Below are positions 22,654 to 37,800 of a stretch of DNA of 64,000 nucleotides, piece by piece (positions within the stretch are counted from its first letter, which is position 1; each line of letters opens with the position of its first letter). The position numbers and the translations under genes are program-made. The notes under the pieces are model-generated. The model saw only the letters and a list, made by a program, of their open reading frames with translations. It was not told the DNA's origin and did not search any database. The DNA comes from Diospyros lotus (Eukaryota > Streptophyta > Magnoliopsida > Ericales > Ebenaceae), in the NCBI RefSeq assembly GCF_014633365.1, contig NC_068347.1, positions 35,072,116-35,136,115 on the forward strand, written 5' to 3'.

Positions 22654-24837
22654 CTGTAAATGATAGTGCTATATATAAATAGTTGAGAAGCAGGAAAAAT
22701 ATCAATTGTTGAAATAGCACAACAGACAATAAGTTCTCAAGAAATGAAATCAGAAGAATATATAAGAACGGCCCAAAGGGAGACCATCATAGTCAATCAA
22801 TTATTATAATTTATTGGTCTAGATGATGCTAAATAAAACAATAATAAATGGGAAGGGAAGCTAATAGAACCTGCACGCATGATGGGCTAACAGAAAAATC
22901 AAAAGGAAAACAAAGAAAAACTCTCAAAGACTAGAAGTCACATGGAAGTTCAATAATTGACATGAAGTCCAGGTAAAGAAATTACAGATACAGTTGCAAA
23001 GAATGAACAAAAGTTGGCACGCTTGAGAAATTAGTCCTCTATTGTGATCAGTGAAACTGATGAAATCTACAACAAAACCCTAAATTACCAAATCTACAAC
23101 AAAATAGAATAAGTAAGAACAATTAACTGTATTCTTTCGTGTATATATTGGCAGTCCAATCCATAGTCACAGAACGTAGTATGTTCCAATTCGTGGTATG
23201 TATTGGGCTACACGGTGCGCTACTTAGCTAGGTATGCATTCGTGGGGGGTAGGATTAGTTGGTACGCCAGTTTGGTTCCGTGGTTCACTTTGAATAATGT
23301 ATTGGTGCGCTTATTAAAATTCAAAGGAAAAATTTTGTTATATTCATAAGATATTGCAATGAAAATAAGGTTCAACTTAGCAAAAAGCAAGTCTGCAATA
23401 AAATAAAACCATAACAGTAGGACCAAAAACAGGAAAGGAAAAACTGAATGCTAACATAACAAATTTAAAGCTAACAGTCATCTCAAAAACTTGATGATAA
23501 GGTGAACTTCTTTCTTCTCCCAATGACTTCTGAGTTTAAACCTTTGAATATCGGCTATCAAGTCACTTTAAAGTTTTATATTTAGGATTGCCAAAAAGGT
23601 CGTGTTCCTCCCCGTTCGAATACACGTTTGTACCCCGATCGGATATGAGCGATCAAAAATGCAGTTGGGAAGGGGGGGGGGGAGGAGCACGAATTGTGTA
23701 ACTACGGTCCAACCTATATAAAATAGAAGAAGAAAAAACCATTTATCTTAAAGAAAGAGCTAGAGGCAATATAGCATTCACAATTTGCTTGTTTAACTCG
23801 TACAATTCCTAAAGGCCACGTATGTATGGAACTAGGACTTTTCCATGGCAAGGAAAATAAAAAGAAAATGAAGAGACTATATACATTATTTTTACATTTA
23901 CATAGCAACATCTATGATTCCTTTCTTCTCCTTCTACAAATCCTTGTGCCAAACATAGCAAAACAGTATTTTGGACAACTGATAAATACGCAAAATGCAA
24001 AGGAAAATATTTAATATATGTAGAAGCAAAGGAAATCACAAGAATAACCAAAGACGTGGTTCTAAATTTCAGACAGGAATACTCATTCAGCCATGAAACT
24101 AAACCAGCTTCACATAAGAAGACAAACTTGATCTCACTAAACTGAGAAAGCCCATCAGCACTACATTTAATACCTGAAAAATCATATATTGTTTGAATAC
24201 ACCTTGCCCATTACTTTATAGGGCGCCCCCAGGTCGGGAGAGGCCCATAATTGTACGCAGCCTTCCCCTTGCTTTCTCGCAAAGAGGCTATTTCCACAAC
24301 TCAAATCCATGACTTTCCAAGTAACAAAGGAGCAACTTTTTCCATTACCTTATCCCAGTATTTACACAACAACAACAAATGTAAAGATGTCAAATAATTT
24401 GTAACCCAAGACTAGAGAATATTTCTCTTCAACAAACAACCAAACAAACTTCCTCTCTCCCCATTCCTATAAAAGATAAAAAGGGAAAGAAACCAAGGGA
24501 AAGAAGAAAACAAAATCTGCAAGTGATAAATCAGAACTTGTGTATTTAAGATAGAGAAAACAGTTTTCTTTGCCACTTTAATGAATTTTCTTTGCTGCTA
24601 TGGTTCCACAGAACTGAAAGAAACATAAAACAGACTGATAAACTTCAGATTCTCTCTCCTAAAAAGTCGGTCCTAGATGAAAAGAAAACCAACCACTAGG
24701 CCTGGGAATTACAAAAAGAAGAACAAATTGCAAAGATTAGAGAAAACAAGAGAAATCCACATCTTCAATTGCATCCAGGAACAGAACCAAGAGAAATAAT
24801 TAAGCGAAGATACGTGCAGAGAAATCGAAACGTACCA
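22654..24837 (-). other. Putative 5' UTR intron of the METTL18-like gene
   Basis: AT-rich and without supported coding sequence. It holds a G-run at about 23672-23683 and a SINE at 24219-24341. The intron assignment depends on the two inferred UTR exons. Confidence 0.35.
24219..24341 (-). mobile_element. tRNA-derived SINE (Au/S-type), decayed
   Basis: On - it reads like a plant SINE: a weak B box (GGATTTGAGTTGTGG), then AGCCTCTTTGC, AAGGCTGCGTACAAT and a GGCCTCTCCCGACC block. Near-identical 11-bp flanks (CCATTACTTTA at 24208-24218, CCATTACCTTA at 24342-24352) look like a target-site duplication. Confidence 0.65.
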
Positions 24838-25130
24838 CAGCAGAAATGGAAGTGATTTGGCTTATCGAGAAGCGGAGAAGCCGGATGCATGAAGGGAAAC
24901 GAGTCTCCGTTTATATTGACAAAACGTTCAAAGATCAAAGCTTGGAATTTCAGGGAAAGGAAAGGAGATCCAGCGAGACGGGGCAGGCAGCAAGTCAAAA
25001 GGGAACAGTGGAAGAGACCAGAGAGAAGCTTCGCTGTTGCAGACTTCGGATTCCGACTGTGAGGCTTGAATTCCGATTATGCCCTTTTTCTCTTCGATAA
25101 AATCAAAGCCAACCAGCTCTATTTTCGTCC
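24838..25130 (-). other. Candidate 5' UTR exon and start region of the METTL18-like gene
   Basis: On - this stretch is CT-rich and less AT-rich than its surroundings, and ends TGCTGTG|GTACGT, a good donor. It faces away from the CPK24-like gene. The transcription start cannot be placed. Confidence 0.4.
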
Positions 25131-25469
25131 CTTCCTCTCCGTCCTCTTTCTTTAATTTTTTTTTCATTTTTTAAATAAGAGATATTTTCTATAAAAAAAT
25201 TAATATTTTTTTTTCCCGAAAAATAGGAGACCCATATGATACGATTGGCTGAAAAAATCACAAAGTCCAAATCGGTGTTTGATCGACGAAACAGACTTCC
25301 TTTCTTGTGTTATTACCACTTTGATCGACCAAATGGGTCAACATAATGGCAGAATGGTCCTTTTGGTCGGTCAACCATCAATATTTTCTTCTAATCTTGA
25401 ACTTCAAAATTATTATGTTGATGTGAATAAAATTAAAAGAGAATATAGGACTTACCTTTTTTATATGTT

Positions 25470-25726
25470 GGTCCAAAAGGTGGAATCTTTTACTCTGAGC
25501 GCCCCCACACTCGGTCCAACAGAATGTGGGAGGAGATTAATCATGGTGACCCAGCCGGACGCAGTGGGTAGACCCGAGCTCATCGCGCACAAGAAACCCT
25601 CTCTCACTTTGTAGAGAGGTACCCCACACTATCGCTTGCGAGACTCGATCATTGGTCTTGTTCTAAGATTCACCACGAAAGGCACTTTGTGCCCCCTTCT
25701 TGACCAACTGGGCTGCCCATGTGGAC
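25470..25726 (-). mobile_element. tRNA-derived SINE with perfect 16-bp target-site duplication
   Basis: On - the 5' end has a pol III A box (GGGCAGCCCAGTTGGTCA) and, about 50 bp later, a B box (GATCGAGTCTCGC). It is flanked by identical ACCTTTTTTATATGTT copies at 25454-25469 and 25727-25742. The length is 257 bp. The family is not identified. Confidence 0.88.
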
Positions 25727-26130
25727 ACCTTTTTTATATGTTCGCATCGGATAAACTCGATACGGAGAAGATAATAATTTTCTCTTGAATTAGATTTCAC
25801 TATTTTTACGTCTCTTAATTTTTGATAAAAATGTGACGAATGATTTGCAAGGCTTAAATTATTTTTTATGATAAAAAATCATTTTCAAATGTTAAAATAA
25901 TGGCAATAATAATGTGTCGTGTTGGAGTTAAAATTTGAATGAACGTAGATGTAGATGTTTCCTTTTACAAATAATAATAATAGGAGGAGAGAACTAAAAA
26001 AAAGGCGGGACAATGGAGAAGGCGATCCTCCATTTGAGGCTTCGTCTTCTACCAATCGCTCTTCCCCAAATATAGGTTTCAATCTCTCTCTCTCTCTCTC
26101 TCTCTCTGCGTCTGCGTCTGCGTCTCCTAT

Positions 26131-26188
26131 ATGAATGGGCATTTGATGGTTTGATCTTTGTCTTTCAATGGGAGGTTTACGCGCCTGA
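26131..26188 (+). promoter_or_regulatory. Upstream ATGs in the CPK24-like leader
   Basis: ATGs at 26131, 26135, 26146 and 26168 open frames of 8, 4, 3 and 7 codons including stops, all closing before the main ATG at 26211. They would lower translation if transcription starts upstream of them. Confidence 0.5.
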
Positions 26189-26210
26189 TAATTCCAAATC
26201 CAATAACACC

Positions 26211-29697
<3,487 letters not shown>

Positions 29698-31879
29698 TAC
29701 CCCCCAAAAAAGCTTGCATCATTAATTCGATGATATAATATAATATAAGAAGCTTCCTTTATAGATTGATCTCTCCTTTGCTGTAGTCAATGTATATCTG
29801 CACAATTAAACATTGTGCCGTATTTATTTGACTTCTCCTATGGTCTGGAGATGATGAAAGAAAAGAAAAGAATAGGTTGATTATAAGGGTTATTTACAAC
29901 AATGACACAGCATTTTTGGTGTAAAGTAAATATGTGAAAACTTCTTTTTCCAGTTCATGTTCATACTTCATTTCATACACATCCTCCTCCTCAATCACTG
30001 CAGTTTTTTTTTTTTTTTTTAATCGATCTTTGTTGTGGATGTTGTTGTTGATTAGTTAATTTGTTTACAGGCAATTTTCACAGCTATAATGTTCATTATT
30101 ATCTGTCTCTCAATGCCCAGTACAGTATTTATTACTTTATGTGATAAATAAATAATTGTAGATGTTGAGAGTGAAAAGTTTCAAATTCATATAAAAAGTT
30201 GCATTTTCTTTTACTATATATAATTTTATAATCTTAATATTTTCACTAAACTCCAATATGTTTATTCTAAAGACATGATGTGACATAGCATTAAAGCAGT
30301 ACTTATGCATCACCACAGAGAGAAAAGTTGTTTTTACAGAGGTAAACCTCTTTGATCTTCCTTCCATTATGCATTTCAATCGTGGGTAAATTACATAAAA
30401 AATTATTAAATTTTAGTGTATTTTTTATTTTGATTACTAAATTTTAATTCTTTTTAATGTGATCATAGAATTTTAAAAAGTTTTGTAATGTTATCACATA
30501 TAAGATTTTTTAGCCATTAAAAAGTTTTACAATGTTATCACATAAAAGATTTTTTAGCCATTTTATAGTTGAAATAGGTGATGTGGTGTTAATGTGATAA
30601 ATAATAAAAATATTATGTAATAATATTTTAATATAATATTATTATATATAGACAGGTGACATGTTCTGATTAATTATTATAGTTATTATTGCATAAATTT
30701 TATATATGTAAAATTTTTTAAATTTCTATGATCATATTAAAAAAAATTAAAATTTAGTGATTAAAATAAAAATCACACTAAAATTTAGTGATTTACTCTT
30801 TCAATCGCCTGTAGGTCCAACCTATTATATTTAGTCACAACAGTTAATTGATATTTACTAGACTAGATATGTATGCATGTACCTATGCGGCACATGGTTA
30901 AATCACATGAATATAGAATTAAATTTTTGAATAATTATTTTAATAAGAAATTTCAAAACTATAGAAAAAAATGAAGAAATACACAATTCTTAACAGAAAT
31001 ATGATCCACAAATCATTTTTAGTATTAAAAGTAATTTTTAGAACTTTTTATATAAATTAAATAAACAATGATATGTCGTCTAGTATTTAAATTTTTTGTT
31101 TTTCAGACTTTTAAAATAATGATCAATTGGATTTTTTTTTATTTTTGAAAATATATTATATGACAATTATTTTTAAAACTAAATAGCTATTTTTTAGTTA
31201 AAATTTAGTTGTATTATGAATAATGATTAACATCAAACCATCACAAAAAAAGTTAAAATATTTTATTTTTCATATGATAATCATAACATACCGCATAAAA
31301 ATATTCTAATAATTTTTAAAATAATCATCATTTAATCTTAATTAACAATTTTAAATGTTGCATTTTCTTATAAATCTTCTGCTGTCTGATCTTAATATCT
31401 CCATAAAACTCCAATATGTTGACATAGCAATATATATATATATATATATGTATATAGCCTATATATTCAACCTTTCAAAAGGAGTCTCACCAGAGAAACA
31501 CAAATGAGTAAGACTTGCCATTGCCTCCGGCCATCATCATTCATCTTCTTAGCATATATATTCAAGTCACGATGCAAAGGTTCTAAGCATTGACCAGTGA
31601 CTTGATTGATTAATTTAAACTATATACACTGAATGATCTGATGATACTACTACTCCACCAAAACAAACGCCAAACACATCATAGATTGATTGTTCCTCAT
31701 TTCTCTTCTCATTTAATCTTCTTCTTCTTCATTCCATGCTGCTTTTTAGAACTCAAGCCAAAATGATCAGCCAAAGTATTTCCTGCCCAGGAAGGAATCC
31801 CCTAGTGCTCCCCCCTGTGCTCCCAGAGGCAAATCTGCAAACTGAGAACCACAAGCTCAAAGGCAGCCAACCTTGTATT
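29698..31879. other. Intergenic region between convergent CPK24-like and ARI genes
   Basis: AT-rich. It holds the two 3' UTRs, a T run at 30007-30024, a Mutator-like MITE (30383-30798) and an (AT)n run near 31432-31449. Nothing else is supported. Confidence 0.55.
30383..30798. mobile_element. Mutator-like MITE with long terminal inverted repeats
   Basis: Long imperfect inverted arms of about 95 bp (left TGGGTAAATTACATAAAAAA, right the reverse complement of GAGTAAATCACTAAATTTTA) are flanked by identical 9-bp copies of TTTCAATCG at 30374-30382 and 30799-30807. A 9-bp duplication is diagnostic for Mutator-type elements. There are no ORFs. A unit of about 50 bp (30475-30560) is tandemly duplicated inside the left arm. 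Confidence 0.85.
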
Positions 31880-34800
31880 TCATCGGCGTTGGTGGCACAT
31901 TGCACATGTTATAGCCGATCTGACGTTCAAATAGGTGCACTGGTCGCAAGACCAACCCCCTGAATCATCCAAATTCTTACTTGATCCACTAGTAGTTCTG
32001 CAAGCTCCTTTGCTTCGCCCACCTTTACCCTTGCTAGTCACTCCATTTTTTGAGCTTGCTGCCTTGCTGCAAGCCCCCTGGGAATCCACATCTGACAGAC
32101 CATTCTCTAATGCTCTAACCAAGTTCTCGAAGTAATTGCGAGTGACACTGTTGCATTAGTAGGGAAAAAAAATAGTAAAACCAGGATAAGTTCGTTTGTA
32201 TATTTATTTACAGGCGAAGGAGGTTAGAGCAATGATCTTTCATCAGAAAAGAATGCCAGGTAATCAAAATTCAAAACGATAACTTAAAACTTCGCAAACT
32301 GCAATTGTTTCTAAGCCTCAAAAGTAACTTTGACTAACACTATTGCAATTGTTAGGTCAGATAATCAACACTAAGCAAATCAATACTTATTACCGAGGTA
32401 AGTAACATGCTATGGAATAATTTTTCAGCAGAAAAGAAAATGAATATAAAAGGTATCCTACATGCGGTGTCTGTTCTAAGTTGGATTCTCCAGTTTTGGA
32501 AACAACAGCATCTAATAATACTGGTAAAAGAATTCGATACTGTTATCATTTGTTGTAGAAGGACAGCAATCATAAAATATAGCAATTGAATTAAGTAAAC
32601 AAGGACATATCATCCATCATTCTAGAAGAACAGCAACATTACCAATACATCACAATTTCCAAGTGAATCCATGACAAAATCCAATCACCAAGCCATGGAA
32701 GAATAAATAATGCAAGTATAGATACATGCAGCTGAGGGAAGACACATACTAGACCATTTGCATGACCGAGATGGGTGACACCATCTGCAATATTTAAAAC
32801 CAAAAATTATCCAGACCTATATTCCTTTACATCAATAAAGATACAGGTTTTATTAGTTTAGACAGTGGGCATGGATAACATGGCATATTACTGGTGGATC
32901 TTTAGGAGAAATCAAGGTCGCTGCCTTCATTGGTCAATGAAAGACACCACAGGACAAGCATTCAAAAGATAATAAAAGAGGCAGTAAATCGAAGGTTCTA
33001 ACAACCCCCAATTATATGCGATATTCTCAAGTCTGAAACATGTCGTGCAGAAAGGAAGCTAATAAGTTCTTTCCAAACACTTGATGCATATAGCAATTCC
33101 CTCTTCGCCTAGTTATCTCAACACCCTTTCAAAAAATTATAATGCTGTTGCAAGATATGAATTTGTCTCACATTTAAAAAAATAAAAATAGAAGAATAAG
33201 TTATCAAATTACTAGAACAAGAACTTCTTTTGTGAAAGACCATTACAGCTACTACTATTAGACAAAATTACCTAGTGAGTCCAGCCAGCTTCGTGCGGAA
33301 ATCATTAAAATCATTTGAAGGGCCCTCAGCATTAAGATAGCCTTGCAGGTCCTTCTCAGCACACTGATGAAGCCTTTCTAAGCCAGCCTCAGCCTCACCT
33401 GCAGGCATATCGCATTCACTACAACTCACAGGAATACTAGAACTAATCTCAAAGTCACATTTAATAGAAGTTTTTGACAGAACCACAAACCTTGCAAATA
33501 CTCAAAAAATTGTCTCTTAGCATGTTCATGCTCAGGCAGGTAATACCCATAGGCATAGGTCCATTTTAGGACTCGCCTACATTCAACTATCTGCAGACAT
33601 GACACATTGTCAAACATCTTGGTTAACAATTTTACAAGATCAAAAAATAAATAAATAAAATAACTGATGTAAAATCACACTCTTGACACCCTTATGTCTT
33701 CTATACAGCAAAAATTAAGTATTAAAAAAAATTAGCATATGGCAGATCATGAACTCCAAGCCTTTAATTCTATAAACCCTAAACCCTAAAGAGAACTTCA
33801 CTTCAAGACTTAACAAAAAGAAAATGCATTTCCTCTACACAAAACTAGACAAAAATCTGCAGTCAACACTGAGCTTTGACAATTACATGCATAAATATGC
33901 AATAAATGAGTAAAAGTACAGGTTGTCAATTATTTGGTTTATATTCCATGCCAGCATGGATAGGTCAATCCACAATTGCTAGATTCCCCGACACCTACTA
34001 GTCCACTGGATGCTTGTGCAGCACCATATCCTAATACATAGCGAGGCCCCAGACCATCAGTATTTAGCACCAAATCAAACATCACAAACTGCATTCACGT
34101 GCCCTCTTGGAGTAGTGGCGAAATGACACCTATTTCACAGTGGGAATAGGAAGCAGGAAACCCGGCCTGCTAAAGGATACGGATATGGACATTCAATTAT
34201 CCTTTTGACACATTAGTCTCATCTTCTAAGGTTCATATTTCTTGCAATATCGTAGCTTTGAATAGCCTAATTTCACCAGTCACCACCTTCCTCTATTGTT
34301 TTAAACATCTTTCCTTTTCATTATCTATCTTTTTATAACTAGGTTGAAACAAGTTCAAGTTCACTTATTTCACAAAGCCAAGCTCTTATCCTTACACTTA
34401 CTGTGTTTACATCCTTACATACTCTTTTAGTTAACAGGTATGGTTCAACTTATATTCTATCCATTCTTACAATTAATAAATGTCCACACCTCATTTTCAA
34501 AGTAATATCATAGGTCAGTAATCTAGGAAGCCTTGTCCACATAATTCATAGCCCCAAATTGTTGCCCATAATTACCATCTCATATCCTCTACTATCTCTT
34601 CCTACAGGGCCATTAAAATCCCTCTACAAATACTTGTTCTCCTCCGGGTATTCCTCACATAGATTTATTTATACTCTCCCAAGACATCCTCTTAATATGT
34701 TCATCCAATCAAATTTGAGAAGTGAGGACATTAATTATGTTAATCATGGTTCTTTCTAGTATAAATTTTAACAAGAATTATTTTATCCACTATCACAAAC

Positions 34801-37800
34801 ACTGCTACAGTATCCGCTCCTAAATCTTAACAAACTAATATGCATGCATATCAGGGCAAGTGTTCGTTTAGCACACCAATCAGAAGAAATGGTGTCAACA
34901 TTTCCTTTCATGTATTTTCTATTCTCTAGGCAATGGCGCAGCCCCCAAAGAAAGACAAATAAACTTTTCCAAATAGGAATTCATTCTTCTTTTATACATA
35001 AAAATAAACAAATCAAACCACCAAAAAGAAGGCAAACTTGAAACAAAATTATTCATATAGGAAGTCCAGATCCATACAGACACATTCACTCTCAAGCTAT
35101 GTAAACAGAGTTCTTCACTATCTTGGAATTTTAATCAGATTCAGTGGAGCATAAATAAGAAAATGTTTACAACCTCCATAACCAATTATCCAATCATGAC
35201 TGAGTTATGGGTTGCAATTAATAAGGCCCCAGGACCAAGAAAAAGGAAAAGGGAGAGGCAGAAAAGGTGGAAAAAAGAGACAGTAGTCTATAAGCTATGT
35301 GCAATTCAAGGCACCAAAAACAGGCAAGCTGCATGTACCACAAGCTTCTTTGGCTACACATTCCTAATAGACTCAAGTCCAAATCTCATTATGTTAAATT
35401 TTTAGAGTGGAGAAACATAAGAAAGAAAAGGTAAGCTCTCATTTTTACAGAATAATGAACAGCAGAGCATATGACTGGTTAGGATTCAGAAACTTCACTT
35501 CACAGGAGTTTATACTACTATACAGTAATACATGGAAAGGTGATATTTAGTTTCCTACAGTCAAAGAAACTCATTCCTACATAGATGGGTAGACATACTA
35601 TTATGCAGTTGCCAAGTGAATTGGAGAACTTCATGAAATAAGCAAGCCATTAGAAGCATCTACTTGAATCACTTATATTTCTACTAGTTAGTTCCCAAAT
35701 TAATTGCATCAAACAGATTAACAAAAAGTTTGTCTAAGATTTTACACCCCTCAGATATCTTTCTTTAAAGTTATGTTGTTCAAAAAGAATTTCTGATTTC
35801 CTCACCTCATAGTAGAAGACAGATAAAAGTAGGGAATTCTGGTGGGTACCCGAATGCAATGAAATGTATTTTGAACTTACCTGTAGCCAGGCCTCTATAA
35901 TGAATTTGAGCTGTGACTCAGGTTGAGATTGTTTGTCACTGATCCTCTCAAGCTGCAGAAAAAAATCATACAAAAGAAAAATAATAAAAGAAACACAAAA
36001 CAAAGGAAACAAGTTAATAAATTGTAAAACAATTAGATCACCTAAGAAAGATTCTCGAAAGATCATTTCTTCTACTGATAAGTGGCAAAAGCTGTAACAT
36101 ACTATATTGTATCAGCTCTATGCACTACATTTTTCCAAATATGGACGATCCTGGTGCTAGCAATAATGGATATCGTCTGCCGCCAGATAACATTGGAGAT
36201 CATCTAAAAGGAGACAATCCCTCTCTCTCCCAATTTCTGTGATCACATCACAAAACTAGGAATTTTTGCAAGTTTCTACTGCCATCAACAAGGGGCAGCA
36301 TTTCCATCAACATTTATCAAACAACATTCACAGCCATCTTCTCTTTTCTTTTCTTTTTCCCCCCTCCCTTATTGTCTTCTATGTTTCTGTATACACTCAT
36401 CAAAAGTTAATTATGTTGCTGGTGCTAGAAAATTTTCTGTCCCTATGTGCTCGCCAAGACTCCAGAATGTAGCAAGTAGCAATCATATTAGCTAAAAGTT
36501 CTCCATTATAACAACAAAATGACAACTCAATTCTATGAACTTTGATTAAAAAAAAAAAAAAACATAAACTTATAATGAAACATATCTACAACCTCAGAAA
36601 AGGAACAGATTTGTCAAGTAATAAAAAGTAAATGACAAAATTTTATGTGCACACACTAGCACAAGCAGAAACTGCAGTTCATTTCATTTTACACCATGTT
36701 AACATCCTTGGGAAATGAATTGTTAGGACAATGAGAGCGGAAGGAGGTCATAGAGGATAGAACATGACCATATTATCTGATTCATCCATCATATTATTTT
36801 AACTCAGTATGCACCTAGAAAGTTACATAGTTAAACTTTAAAAAAAAAAAAAAAAAGAAAAAGTAAAGCAGTGTATGCTTACATATACAGTTTGCATTTG
36901 ATGTAAATCCGCAAGAGCCTTTTGTCTTGACTGCCAGTGAATAACAAACAGGGAGATTCATCAGATTATGCACAAACAACAACAATGACAACATACCAAG
37001 CCCTTATCCCACTGTAGGGTCGGCTTGATTAGATTATTTATGCACTGAGTACCAAAAAAAAAGCAGATAAATCATTTGCATATATATATATATTTATAAG
37101 CAAATAGCAGCAAAACAACCCAGAATACACAAAATCCATTGATCTCTATTACCTTACGAACAGAGAAAGCACCCATTAAAAAAGACATTTTGTGTAAACC
37201 CCATATAGCATTTTCCCAACTGCCTGGGAAAGCAACATGGATCATAATTGTTCATTTCACTCCAAAGAATGGCTCTAGAGAGAACATTAATCTCAGGCAT
37301 ATTTTGCCTACAGAATCCTCTCTAAATTAAGGAGCTTAACTTAATGCCCAAAAGAATGAGATCAGACAAATCTGTACGTACCGATTGATTGGTTGCCCAT
37401 CGTTCATAGTAGTGAGTATATCTCTCTAGGGAGTTCTTAGCCATCTCCCTCCTCCTCTCAGTTTCATCATACTAAAACAAAATAGATACATAGAAATATT
37501 CACTGATCATTCAAAACATCAAACCATACACGTCACAGGAATAATTCAGTTTACTATCTAAAAGATAAAACAAACATGACAAATTAACATTACCGCTCCC
37601 TCTTGCTTAGCTGCCTCATAGCGGTTACATGCATAGAAACCACCTGTCCTCTCACCATGATCAGACCATGCACCAAGGCATAGCCTGCATGTAAGATAAT
37701 TGAATACACAAATGATTACATGTCATGGATAATGACATATATATTTATATTTAGGACAAACAAATACTCCATTGCTGTTGAGAATGAAAGTGTCATGGGA

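Larger units (their letters stand above)
25131..26210. promoter_or_regulatory. Divergent intergenic region upstream of METTL18-like and CPK24-like genes
   Basis: No gene is seen apart from the SINE at 25470-25726. The part near CPK24 has a (TC)n run at 26083-26107, three TCTGCG repeats directly after it, and short upstream reading frames. CT-runs are common in plant 5' UTRs and core promoters. Confidence 0.5.

Noticed and set aside
25885..26142. 85-codon minus-strand frame upstream of CPK24
   Set aside because: Translation of the (TC)n tract and leader; no domain.
34090..34200. Possible further SINE near 34100
   Set aside because: No convincing A/B boxes or target duplication; more likely part of the decayed LINE fragment.
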